Of a stretch of DNA of 64,000 bases, positions 30,201 to 41,620 are shown one piece after another (positions within the stretch are counted from its first letter, which is position 1; every line of letters begins with the position of its first letter). Origin of the DNA: Cryphonectria parasitica EP155. Taxonomy: Eukaryota; Ascomycota; Sordariomycetes; Diaporthales; Cryphonectriaceae. Under the pieces are notes generated by a model. It made no database searches. It saw only the letters and a list, made by a program, of their open reading frames with translations, and was not told the DNA's origin. Location: the NCBI RefSeq assembly GCF_011745365.1, contig NW_024468914.1:3560228-3624227 (forward strand). Reading direction: 5' to 3'. The translations under genes and the position numbers were made by a program.

Positions 30201-33200
30201 ATGAGAGCGAGCACGTCTTGGTTGGCAGGCACTTGTTGGCCCCAATTGCACGTATCTATGCTGTATCCTTTGTTCTTGAGGAGAGTGGTGACTTCTTGGA
30301 TGTGGGTTGATTGTTTGTCACCGGCCTCTGGGGTCAGGATGGTGATCCTCTTTGGAACTGCTGGAGTGGCTGGACGAGCGATGATAGACGTGCTCAGGTG
30401 TTGGTTGTCATGGTGCGAAGCTGCAATATGATCGAACCCAGTTGACTGAAGAAGTGATTCCCACTGGCTTGCTGTTTGGCGTCCTCGCTCACCAGCCCAC
30501 CAGCTGGGGAACGCGCCCATGACAAAGTTGAGCCACTTGGAAGTAGACGGGGCAAGTTCCTGGAGGAACAAATGCCCGGTAGGGGACAGCAACCTGCGAA
30601 CATGCCGAAGGGAGGCAGAGGGATCCGATGTAGCATGAATTGCCTGCGAGGCAATGATGAGGTCAAACCCTTCCTCTTCGAAACCCTGCTGAACTGGGTC
30701 TTGGGAAACATCGAAGGCCTTGTACGTGACAGCCTCCTTGCCAGCAAGACGCTCTTTGACCTGATCAAACAGGTCGGACGTGACATCTGTAAAAGTGTAC
30801 GAGTCATAGTGACGGCCATGATGTGGCTGGATCGAAGACAGCGTGTCGAGGATAGTTTTGGCCGTGCCACCTGTGCCAGCACCGATTTCGAGGATGCGGA
30901 GATTGGGCTTGTAATGCGCCAACAACTTATAGAACTCAGTAGCATCGACGGAATCAAGCTCTTCGTAGATACGAGCTTGAAAGTCGACTTCCAGTTGAGT
31001 TTCTTGATCGCTGCTCTCGTTGAAGATTGTGTGGAGAGCAGTGAAGACACGGTGCACAGCCGTGGCCTGAACACGAGCACTCTCACCGAACGACGAGATC
31101 TCACCAAATATCTTTTCGATCAGCGCAAGACGGTCAGACGAGGACAAGTCAACGATCTCTTTCGAGTTGTTTTCGGCTTGTGCCTTCACATCATCGAGCC
31201 AGGCGCGGTATTTGGCGAGATGGGGACTGGCACTGCTCGCAGCATTCCCACCTTCGACATATTTGCCAGAAAGACTGATACTCGCCTCAATTGCACAGGC
31301 AAGAGCCATATGATCTACCTGCGCGGCAACATCTGACGGCAGGCCCTGGTCTTTCTTTGCTGTGTGCAACAGTGCCGAGGCATTGTCGAGCAGCCTGACA
31401 CAAGGTTTCCAGATCATCTGCCCAGCCGCATGAGGATCCTCTCCACGAGCATCCGCCGCATCAGCAAGAGGCGACATCCGAAGGTTCTGGAAGCTCAGCA
31501 CCGTAGACTCTCCACAAATACCAACGGCATCGCCAACAATGGCACCCCTGGGTGTCAGCTCAGCAGCCACCTCGAGACGAATATCGCTCGTCTCACTCGC
31601 CGCAGGGCGAATATACGCAGAGCCGATGTATGAAGGCACTGCCAGCTGCCTGAATCGGCGAGCCTGCCCCATGGACGAGGCCACGCTGTACATCTGCAGG
31701 ACAAAGTCCAGCGTGGTAGGGTGTACGGCATAGGCAGAGGTATGTTGGGGGATCTCGGGCCCAGAGATGGTGGCGACGGCTTCGTGACGCAGCACATCGG
31801 CTGTCATCTCTCGCAGTCCTTGGAAATTGGGTCCGTACTCGAGCCCAAACTTGTCCATGACCTTGTACCAGTACGGCGGATCGACTGTCCTCTGCCTGGC
31901 AACGATGTTCTTGGCTGGAGGCGGGCTCACTTCGGAGCCCTGCCGCACCTGGCCCATAGCATGCTTGGTCCATCTGTCGCCGTGCACAGCGGAGATGTCA
32001 AATTCGTACCAGACCGAGTCAAGAGAATTTGTCAGCTTCACAGGCCGCAGGTGCGTGATCAGCTCGCCGGCAAACCCTTCCTGGAGAACGAGCGCCGTGC
32101 TGATGTGCACCTCACGCAGGCTGTAACTCCAGTCCTCCGAGTCTCCCAGCTGGCGCACGGCCTCACCTGCAATGGCCATGAAGCCGGCAGCAGGAAATAC
32201 AACGTCGCCGGAGACTTTATGGTCACGCAGGTAAGGCACCTCGCTGAGCCGAAGCAAGTTGCGCCAGGTTGGGCAGGAATCGGAGGCGGCTGCCACGCGC
32301 TCGCCAAGAAGATCGTGTTTGGGGAATTTTCGGAAGCGCCAGAACTTGGAGAGACGGCTCTCACTCCAGAAGGGGCCCTCTCGACGCCATGGGTACAGGG
32401 GAAGGTCTGTGAGTGGACGGCCTGGAGGCGAGGAAGAGGAGGAGGTTGCTGTCTCGCGCTCTGTCTTGTTTGGATCGAGGTCCAGGTCTACTCCGAGCTG
32501 CCAGAGGCGTCCAGCAGATGTCAAGAGGGATTGTTCTCCAGGCTGGCCTCGGGTCAGGGTGTTGGCGTATTCGACCTTGCTCGTGCCGGCAGCCTGCAGG
32601 ATTTGTCTAACGGGTCCTGCAAGGGCAGAATGAGGACCAACTTCGAGAAGCACAGAGGAGGAAGATGTTGAAGAAGATGACAGGTACTTCAACATAGCCG
32701 CAACAGCAGGCGAAAAAAGAACAGGCTGAACCAGATTATTGCCCCAGTACGAAGCATCAGGCTTTCCTTCGAACTCGTTCCCACGAACAGAAGAGAACCA
32801 AGGGATTTGAGGCTTGATAGCACCCAGGTCAGGCATCAGCTCAAGGTATCGCTCCGCCGCAGGCCTCATGTGGTGTGAGTGGTAAGCGCAATCGACCCGC
32901 AGCGCCCGCACTGCAGCATCGGGAAACTCTTGACGCACGATACTGACGACCTCATCGAGGACACCTGAATCGCCACTGAGGGTAACAGAACTGGGACTGT
33001 TCTCGCACGCGATGACGACGCCTGGCTTGAGGAAAGGCTCGACTGTGGTGCGGCCCAGGCCTACTGCTGCCATGCCACCCGTTGTGGTCACCTCTTCTGT
33101 CACGATGCCGCGATAATACGCCGTTAAAATGGCTGACTCCTTGGACAGAGCACCAGCGGCATATGCGGCGGCGATCTCACCACTCGAGTGGCCCACAACG

Positions 33201-35648
33201 CTTGACGGGCTGATGCCCCACGACGAGAGCACGTCGACTAGAGCGACCTGCACGGCGGTACAGCACGGCTGCGAGAACTCAGTGCCCATGATGCGGCTCG
33301 TCTTGCCTGCCTTCAGAAGCTCCTCTCGGAGTGTCCACAAAGGAGGCTGGGCGCACCGGCTGAGCGAGTCATCCATGGCAGCGATGCTCTCGCGGAAGAC
33401 GGTGTTGGTTTGGAGGAGATCCGCGCCCATTTGGGGCCACTGGGCGCCCTGTCCTGTGAAGACAAAAGCCACCTGTGGGTTACCGGCACCAGCACGTCCA
33501 AAGGAGGATACGTGGAAGGGCTGGTCGAGCTCGTTGGCATCCACCACGCTGTAAGCTCGCTGCTGTAGCGCTTCTCGTCTCTGGTTGAGCGTGTAGCTGA
33601 GATCGGCCAGCCTGTCAGGGTGGTCTTGCAAATATTTCTGGTGGGACTGAACTGTGCGGCGTAGTGAGTCTGGATGGCTTGCGGAGAAAGTGAGTAGATA
33701 GTGCGAATTGGTGATGGGCGTTGGCGTTGATGAGCGCTGGACGCCGTTCTGGGCTGCTGACTCGAGGAGCATGTGCGCATTGGCACCGCCAATACCAAAG
33801 CTGAAAGTAAAAGGATTATGTTAGAAGGCAGCAGTGGAGTAAGGGATATGGATTGATAAAAGAAATTGCAGCACTTACCTGTTGATCCCAATACGCTCAG
33901 CCTTGCCTGCAGGCCATGGCGTTGTCTTGAGGGGAACTGTCAATTTGTTCTCCTTGAAAGGGACTGTTCATTGCGAAGAGTTATGTTAATCGTGTCTCAA
34001 CTTTAGTCGGAAAGTAACTATGAAGAAGGAAATTGGGACGAAAGACATGGAAAAAGGAAAGGTGACCACTCACTTCTTGGATTGCCCTCCGTAAAGTTGA
34101 TATTTGGAGGAATCAGCCGTCGTTCCAGCGCGAGCATGGCCTTGAGGGTACTGCTGAGACCACTAGCGCCCTCAGAGTGCCCAATATTTGGTTTCAAGGA
34201 ACCTATATAGACACCAGTCGTGCCAAAGGCACGGGCGACTGCACCTGTTTCCAAGGGGTCGCCGATGGGCGTACCGGTGCCGTGACACTCCACCATCGCT
34301 GTCTTGGTGATATCAACACCCGCAAGCTGATGACTGCGCAGGATTAGCCTGTGATGGGCATCCGAGCTGGGTTGTGTCAGCCCTGCCGTCTTGCCATCCG
34401 AGTTGAGACACGAAGACCGGATGACAGCGCGGATAGGGTCGTTGTCCCGAATCGCGTCCGACAGTTTCTTAACATGAATAGCCACGACACCCTCGGCACG
34501 CGCATAGCCGTTGGCCTTTGCGTCGAACGACTTACTGCGCCCATCGGGGGCTATCACGCCCTGCTCTGACATGCCGATGGTCATGCTAGGGCTCATAATG
34601 AGGTTGGTGCCGCCCACGATGGCCGACTCACACTCGCCGCGCTGGATTCCCATACAAGCCTCATGAAGGCCAGTCAGTGACGAGGAACATGCTGTGCGTA
34701 TGATGACTCTGTGGGTGAGAAGATCAGGTTAGACGCATGTTTCTCTCTGCCTACCGAAGGAGGAGGATGCTTCACTCACGAAGGTCCGCGGAGGTTGAAT
34801 TCATACGAGACACGATTTGCAACCACATAGTCGCCAGTGCCTAGAGGAAGAGAGAGAGAGGCGTAGGTTAGTATCAAAATCTCAAAGGACTAAGATTCGT
34901 TTTTCACATGTCAAGTACACTCACCTAGAAGCCTATAAACTCCTGTCTGTTGCGTCTCTTTGGCTGCCAATTCTGCCCAGTCCTGTGGTCACCAACCTCG
35001 GTCAGTCACCGGAAGAAAATGAATCATAGGATACAGGATAAGATATCTTCGAGACATCTCACTTACCTCACCAAAGATACCAAAATAGGCACCAATGTTT
35101 TTGCCCCGCCACTTGGTCGTGCCAGAGCTCTGAAAACACTCATATACAACCTCCAGCGCAAGCCGCTGCTGGGGATCCATCTCTTCGATCTCCTGTCGTG
35201 TCATGGACCAGAACGACGTGTCCACCTCGGCGAGGTCCACATCTTGCAAGAAATGCCCGTACTCACTGCCGACATGACCAGCCCGTCCAGGGCCGTAAAA
35301 AGCCTCAACGTTGTAGCGGGTATCTGGCACCTTGCACCTGCCTTCTCGACGGTTATCTAGAAGATCCCATAGGGACTCGGCTGTCTGCACACCGCCGGGC
35401 AGACGCATGGCACAGCCAATGATGGCGATGGGCTCATACTCGGCCTCTTGTGGTGTTGTTGTCCCGTTGGTATGGCCGTTGACTTTTGTGCCGTTTATGT
35501 CGTCTTGAGGATGACCACTGTGCCTATTGACCCCATTGACTCCATTAGTCTGGGATGACTGGTGTTCCCCGTTCGTGTGGACGCCATTGGGAACGTTTTG
35601 ACTGCCGTTGCCATTGTATACGGCTGGCCGGTCTGTATCAACAGTCAT
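27295..35648 (-). CDS. Highly reducing type I polyketide synthase (KS-AT-DH-MT-ER-KR-ACP)
   Basis: Nine exons join in frame to 2,566 residues: 35648-35067, 34982-34925, 34840-34780, 34708-34074, 33963-33879, 33800-29328, 29244-28885, 28811-28522, 28451-27295. After an Asn/Gly-rich N-terminus, KS has TACSSSL with the active Cys; AT has [11 protein letters not shown] and GHSSGE (near 676); DH has [15 protein letters not shown] and HPTTLDF (His near 1001, Asp near 1169); the methyltransferase has the SAM motif EIGAGTGGT (near 1447); ER has SAAGGVG; KR has GGLGGLG and [17 protein letters not shown] has [11 protein letters not shown] with the phosphopantetheine Ser near 2497. All motifs look intact, so it can make a methyl-branched, mostly saturated chain. 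No thioesterase or release domain follows the ACP, so the chain must be passed on by partner enzymes. It belongs with the ligase, acyltransferase and NRPS. Confidence 0.95.
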
Positions 35649-36723
35649 GGTGAATTGGTTTGGATACGTCTTGCCCGAAATCAATAAAGTCCTGTCCGAG
35701 AATATTTTCCAAAGTCTACGGAAGATTGTGAAAGAGCGAGACCGAAAGATGATAATGTTATTCCAAAACAGATATTCACAAGCAGGCTCTGCTACGATTA
35801 TTCCCCTGATTGATTCACCACTGCTACAATGATATATATCTGCCGACCCTAGCCACTGCTAGCAAGCAAAAGGTCAGGGACGTTTTCCTTCTCGTTGTTT
35901 AACTCGAAATATCTTGACAGCCACCCCAGGGAGTAGAGGCATCTGAAGAGAGAAGGGGGGGGGGGGGTGTGCGAACAAGGTCCAGGATCTACTGTTCAGG
36001 GTAATTTACAAAGACCTCTGGGTACTTGCCAATGCATGTTCTTACTCATAGCAATCCTTGAGGATGTAATCAGGCAACACTTGAAAAGAAACAAAAGCAC
36101 CCTCCTATGATATGCGCTTTCAAGCCCATTGATGCCCAGGAGCCATTGTACATGTACCCACACCCGCCCCTGTCGCCAGGCTGTGTAAACTCCAACCTTG
36201 GAAGGTTCCGTGCCCGATTACTTTCGGGGCGTAGATCAGTATAAGCACTACTTAGAGAGGCCCTCCTGGGTGAGCATGTACTGTCCCTCCGAACATGCCG
36301 AAACTCGTAAATATCTCTGTATCGGGGCGCAGGGGGGAGGGTGGGTCAATCCACGTGCGTCGTGCATGTACTTCTTGGTCGACGATGGCTTCCAAGGATT
36401 GGGAGACCATGGCACCACCCATGCCACGACATACCCTGTCTTCTACAATCGGTACACACGTGGGGTGGAGGTCGGCGCGCGGTAAGGCTCTCAGTCGGCT
36501 GAAGTCAGACAGACCATCAATGATCCGTTGCTTGACAGGAGCGCATTTAATTGACGTGATTGGGGCATTGTAATGGTGTTACCAGGCGGTACAGGCACAG
36601 TGTTTAGTGATTTTCAAATATTATCCTATCTGTAAAGCTTCAAGTTCACCAAGGCTTCTATTACTCACACGGCTGTAGGCGCACTTCACCTAGTCCTGCC
36701 TACTTTCGTGCTTGCTCTCCACA
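35649..36723. promoter_or_regulatory. Divergent promoter region, PKS / amidohydrolase
   Basis: These 1,075 bp separate two divergent starts. A G13 run occurs at 35955-35967. No coding sequence can be supported in it. Confidence 0.45.
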
Positions 36724-38194
36724 ATGAACGTCCTGAAGTCCTCAGAGCTATCATCAGTTCACGAGCTCAATTTTCATGCTCTGGACGCAAAAATCGGGAA
36801 CAACGTCAATGGCAACAATACCAGCACCAAATTATCTCATCAAGAGCTTCTGGCTAGCCCTCGGATTAACCATCAGCGACTATGGGACCAGATCCATTAC
36901 ACAGCGCAATGGGGCGTAATTGAGGGCTCAGAAGGCATGAACCGCTTGGCCCTGAACGAAGACGACAAGGCGGTGCGTCAGTGGTTCCTCCAGGAGGCCA
37001 AGACCCTCGGCTGCACAACAGCAACAGACGCCATGGGAAATCTATTTGCTGTATACCCAGGCGAGTCACCAGATATGCCTCCTATCGCCATGGGCAGCCA
37101 CCTGGATACCCAACCCGCCGGTGGCAAATACGACGGAATCCTAGGTGTGCTTGCGGCGCTGGAGGTCATCCGCGCCGTCCATGAAGCCGGAATCAAGCCT
37201 TGGTGCCCCCTCGCAGCCGTCGTCTGGACCAACGAAGAAGGGGCGGCATTCTTCCCTGGCTGTTCTGGCTCCTCAGTCTGGGCCGGCTGGGTGCCCGTCA
37301 CAGACGCCTATGCACAGGAGCACTGCGTGACGGGCCAGACGCTCGGCGCCGCGCTGGACGAGATCGAGGCCAAGGGTACCGTCGCCGCTTCCAGTCTTAC
37401 CACACCGCTGCAAGCCCATTTTGAGCTGCACATCGAGCAAGGCAAGATCCTTGAGGCCAACCAGCAGAGCATCGGTGTTGTCCGCCGCATCCAGGGAATC
37501 CGGCGCTATGCCATCACCTGCTATGGCAGACAGGAGCATGCTGGGACGACGGCTATGGGGGACCGTGCTGACGCGCTCGTCGCAGCATCAAAGATTGTGT
37601 TGAAGGTCGAGGAGCTGGCCAGGGCGCGCGATGCCTGTGCGACGGTTGGTGTGCTCAAGGTAGCAGCTCCGACGCCGAACACGATCCCTTCGTGTGTTGA
37701 TCTGACCATTGATGCTCGTCATATGGAGGAGTCTACACTGGACGACCTAGAGAAACAGATCTACAACTACCTTGAGGGCCTCTCTGGTACGAACAGAGCC
37801 TGGAGTTTCTCCAAGAAGCGAGTGTGGCATAGCCCGGCCCTGCTCTTTGATCCTGACCTGGCGGACTGTATTTCGTTCGCGGCGGCGGCCGAGTACGGCC
37901 AGGCTCAGGTACGAGATATGGTTTCTCTTGCTGGTCACGACAGCGCCATGACGGCGCTCCGAGTTCCTACGGCCATGATCTTCGTTCCGAGTCAAGCGGG
38001 TATCAGTCACAGCCCATTAGAATTCACTTCAATGGAGCATTGGTATGTGAAAAACCCCCAAATCAAGAAGCCACTTAACAGTGGAGGTCGTTTCCTACTA
38101 ACACAGTGTGGGAATACTACCTAGTGGCCGTGGAGCACAAACCATGCTCAATGCCGTGCTCCGTTACGATCAGCTCTGTAAGAAGCGCGGGTAG
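36724..38194 (+). CDS. M20-family amidohydrolase (N-carbamoyl-amino-acid hydrolase / allantoate amidohydrolase type)
   Basis: Exons 36724-38042 and 38107-38194 join to 468 residues; the short last exon restores the usual C-terminus (GAQTMLNAVLRYDQL), which the unspliced frame lacks. Metal ligands and family motifs are visible: GSHLDTQPAGGKYDG (His and Asp), TNEEGAAF (Glu), FELHIEQG (His), QEHAGTTAMGDR (dimerisation/lid region) and SHSPLEFT (late His). These zinc or manganese enzymes cut carbamoyl or ureido groups from N-carbamoyl amino acids, beta-ureidopropionate or allantoate; which one cannot be told by eye. No signal peptide is evident. It is divergent from the PKS, so it may be the first gene outside the cluster, or it could supply an amino acid such as beta-alanine; the second idea is speculative. 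Confidence 0.88.
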
Positions 38195-39973
38195 TCGGCA
38201 CGACAGCGTGTGCCTTTGGTGGTGCAACACCATGCGATCCTTCTGATCCTCTACAAAGTACTAGATACATATATACTCGATGCAATATGGACTAAGGTGT
38301 GTTTTTGACTATGCAGCTTAACACATGAGTTTCTTGACGCATGTTTCGTCTCCTTCTGCGCCTTGATTCCATGCTACTATTGCTGCTATTGCCAGGGTTT
38401 GTTTCAGCCACAGCTTCTCGACTAGTGAGCCAGTCAGATCGTTTCCTTTGAACACATGCTAGGAGCTCTTAGGAAGCATGTGCCAAGAAATTCTATTGAC
38501 TACGTGTCCGGAGGGGGGAAAGGCTCGTAGCTAGGAGTGTAAGCCAAAGTATAAGGCTTCAAAGTGGCGAGTAGTGGTTACAAACACCTGCAACAGTTTG
38601 TCTGTAAGCAAGAGTTGTACAGTCATAGCACTATGAACTTTGATAGTCATCCGCTGAGGAGGGTTGAGAGAAAAAGTTGGCATAATATATGATTATCATT
38701 AATAGTTGTGCAACAGAAACACCACGTATGATTGGTCAATCATCAAGACGCCATGTTCATCTTGTTTTTCTGTCTCATTGTTTGTACCTCATTACCAATT
38801 TCAGTCACAATATTGATATGCATGTTGATTTCCCCATGCCACGCACCAAGAACGGGCAGGCTTTAGTGTATTCAATCAGCTTATGTTGTACAATTACTGC
38901 AGTACGTTGTTTATGTAGGTTCCAATCACGTCAGAATTACGGCAGTGTAAGAAAATTTGCCCCCGAGACTATCTGTCTCTTCCTGATGCCGACCGGATAA
39001 CCCGTCTCAAGCACTGTGCATAAGGCGCTGAGGCTACAAAGGCTAATATGCAAGTCAATCCAACGTCAGCATTAGATTTGCTCGCCTGGCCGCTCTGGAC
39101 ATGGCATTTTGTCTTGTTTCAACAGTCATCAGACTTGTAGGCGCTTGTCGACGCTTGTCGCTGACGAAGATCCGGGGATCATTAAACTCTAGAGCCAAGC
39201 CTCCGTGATTAATGCGGGGAACCCGATAGTACGATGTGCACATAGCGGTGTCTTGTCTCACTGTGTGATCCACTCTGGAAAGTACCTAAACATTCTGTGC
39301 ATCACTTGTTGACTAAACCAGATTTGTTGACATGTTTCGACATCCCGATTCCACACGCTACGGTGGACGCGGGTCCATCCTCCTTCTTGGCCTGCAGTCT
39401 ACATCCTAGCACCTTTCTACGCCTTCGTTCTATCTCATTTCGGCACCATCAAGCCGTAGGACTTGGCGTTCGTGCATAGCAGCAGCCAGTAAACTTCCAG
39501 AGACGGAACATTACGTCGGTGTTTGCAACATAGTGCAAAAAACAAACGACCGAGCTGAGGCGAAGCGTATTCCTCCAGACTAGTGATATCCCTCTGATCA
39601 ACTCCACTCCCACACTACAATTCCTTCACACCAGGATCACACAAGTATTTCGCTCAGGGTGTGTGTTTAACAACTGATGTCGGACGAGAGGTTGACCCGG
39701 ACCATTTGAGCCCACCAACAAGGTGCGTCTGTCTGAGGAGGAACGAAAGGGAGGCCAGGAGGTGTAAGAAAATAAAATTCGCTATGAGAAGAGCAAGAAG
39801 TAGACAGCTTGACTCACCTGTGGAGTGCCTCGTCGACCTCAAATTCCCGGACTAGGAAGGCCATCGACACGGTCACCAGTTATCACTCTCTTGCAAGAGA
39901 GGGAGAGAAATTGTACTGCCAGTTTCAGCATCGAGAAAGAGGAGCAAACATTATCTACCTCCAAAGCCTAACA
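38195..39973. other. Intergenic region without a supportable gene
   Basis: About 1.8 kb. Frames present are short and lack family motifs or compatible splice sites. The right half should include the promoter of the P450 at 39974. Confidence 0.4.
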
Positions 39974-41620
39974 ATGGACGCTGTGCAAGCCAAGCTACGA
40001 GATGCGGGTCCCACGGTCTGGCTGGCCGTCGGGGCGGTGGTCGTAGCTATCCTTCTTCACTTGGTCGGATCCAAAGACTCTCGCGAACCCCCTTACCTCG
40101 ATTCGAGAATTCCCCTTGTGGGCCATGTGAGGCACCTTATCGGCCTCTACAGATATGGAGCCAGGTACTTCACCACACTGGACCAGGAACACCACCTCGG
40201 CTTATACACCCTCCCTGTCTTCACGAATCGGCTGTATGTGGCTGGCTCGGCTGAATGGTCCACAGCCGTGAATAAGCACTCTTCCACCATCGACCTCTAC
40301 ACTCTAAGCTCTCGGGCCTTGAGTCAGCTAATGGGCCTGAACAAGGAGTCGATGGAAATTGTCAACCACAACCTCCACGGCGACAGGAAGCAGACAGCAG
40401 GCAATATCATCTTCACGCTAAAGGATGTGATGCTCAAGTCACTGGCGCCAGGCAGAGACCTAGACGAGCTGAATGACAAGCTCCTGGATGGCCTGTCCCC
40501 TCTCATCAGTAATCTCGCCCGAGGCACGAAGTCGGAGAAAATGATGTTCTGGGCCTGGGCCCGTCAACAAATCTCTGAAGTGTCAATGGCGGCGGCATAC
40601 GGAGAGGACAACCCAGTATCCAGGCAGCCATCGCTAGTCGAGGACTTTTGGCAGTTCGATGCCAGTGCTGCAGCGCTGATGGCTCCGTGGCCCGCAGTAT
40701 TTGCGAGAAAGGGCCATCTCGCCCGATGGAGGTTCATCAATGGGTTCGTCGACTATGCCGTAAGGGGTGGCTACAAGCAGGCGTCCAATCTGATCCAGGT
40801 CCGCGCCAGAGAAGCTCTGGCTACTGGAATGGCAGTCGATCAATACGGCCAGCTGGAGAGCAACTTTGCCCCTGGCCTACTGTCCAACACCGTCCCAGCT
40901 ACTTTCTGGTTGATCAGCCGCGTCTTTGAGGATCCTGAGCTTCTCGCCAAGTGTCGCGCCGAGATTGACCAGTGCCTCGAGAAGGGAGAAGACAACAAGC
41001 ACGTCCTCAACATTACAAGGCTGCAAACCCAATGTCCCCTTTTTGCGAGCGCATTCCTGGAAACCCTCCGGACTACTGCTCCCCTCAACACCTACCGTTT
41101 CATCCGTGAGGACACTGTCGTGACCAACAACTCGACGCAAGAGAGCTTCCTCCTCCGGAAGGGCAATCTGGTGCAGCACGCCTCGACCGTCCTGCATAGC
41201 CGCGCCTCAGTCTGGGGCGAGAACCCCGACTCCTTCAACGCCGGACGATTTCTTCCTGTCGTTCACCGGGCGCAGACCGGCTCTGGTCTGCAGGGGAAGC
41301 CCATGGACCCTGCCGCGCCTTTTAGAGATGCTAATGGCAAAATGTATAGCGGCTCGTTTCGGCCGTTTGGTGGAGGCGTGCACTTGTGTCCTGGTCGGTA
41401 TTTTGCGCAGACCTCGATTCTTGCAGGGGCGGCGCTATTTATCGCCGCGTATGATATGGAAAGCGAGCCGGGGACGGGAAGGTATGTTCCTCCTCCGTTT
41501 AAGAACGCCAAGGGAGTCATGTTCCTGTCCATTATCAAGCCGGATAGGGACGTGGAGGTTTCGTTGAAGAGGAGGGCTGGGTTTGAGAACGCTGAGTTGG
41601 AATTCAGCAAGTCTAGATGA
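39974..41620 (+). CDS. Cytochrome P450, CYP7/CYP8-like, intronless
   Basis: A single exon encodes 548 residues. A hydrophobic anchor (about 14-31, VWLAVGAVVVAILLHLV) precedes YLDSRIPLVGHVRHL. The K-helix motif is ETLR, and the heme loop is FRPFGGGVHLCPGR with the Cys near residue 472. The form FGGGxHxCPGR and the long region before it resemble fungal P450s related to the 7-alpha-hydroxylase/prostacyclin-synthase group, which often act on sterols or fatty acids. The I-helix lacks a clear AGxxT (the region reads LSNTVPATFWLI), as is common in that group. ATG 39974 is chosen because it directly precedes the anchor; a longer upstream frame is probably 5' leader. Whether it serves the lipopeptide cluster 4 kb away is unknown. 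Confidence 0.9.
   Translation: MDAVQAKLRDAGPTVWLAVGAVVVAILLHLVGSKDSREPPYLDSRIPLVGHVRHLIGLYRYGARYFTTLDQEHHLGLYTLPVFTNRLYVAGSAEWSTAVNKHSSTIDLYTLSSRALSQLMGLNKESMEIVNHNLHGDRKQTAGNIIFTLKDVMLKSLAPGRDLDELNDKLLDGLSPLISNLARGTKSEKMMFWAWARQQISEVSMAAAYGEDNPVSRQPSLVEDFWQFDASAAALMAPWPAVFARKGHLARWRFINGFVDYAVRGGYKQASNLIQVRAREALATGMAVDQYGQLESNFAPGLLSNTVPATFWLISRVFEDPELLAKCRAEIDQCLEKGEDNKHVLNITRLQTQCPLFASAFLETLRTTAPLNTYRFIREDTVVTNNSTQESFLLRKGNLVQHASTVLHSRASVWGENPDSFNAGRFLPVVHRAQTGSGLQGKPMDPAAPFRDANGKMYSGSFRPFGGGVHLCPGRYFAQTSILAGAALFIAAYDMESEPGTGRYVPPPFKNAKGVMFLSIIKPDRDVEVSLKRRAGFENAELEFSKSR

Noticed and set aside
31721..32671. 316-codon plus-strand frame opposite the PKS
   Set aside because: It lies wholly antisense to the PKS DH/MT region, shows no domain, and arises from GC-biased codon use of the real gene.
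36712..38124. Amidohydrolase ending at 38124 in a single exon starting at a TTG
   Set aside because: The last residues of that frame do not fit the family; splicing 38042/38107 restores the conserved C-terminus and ATG 36724 is the first proper start.
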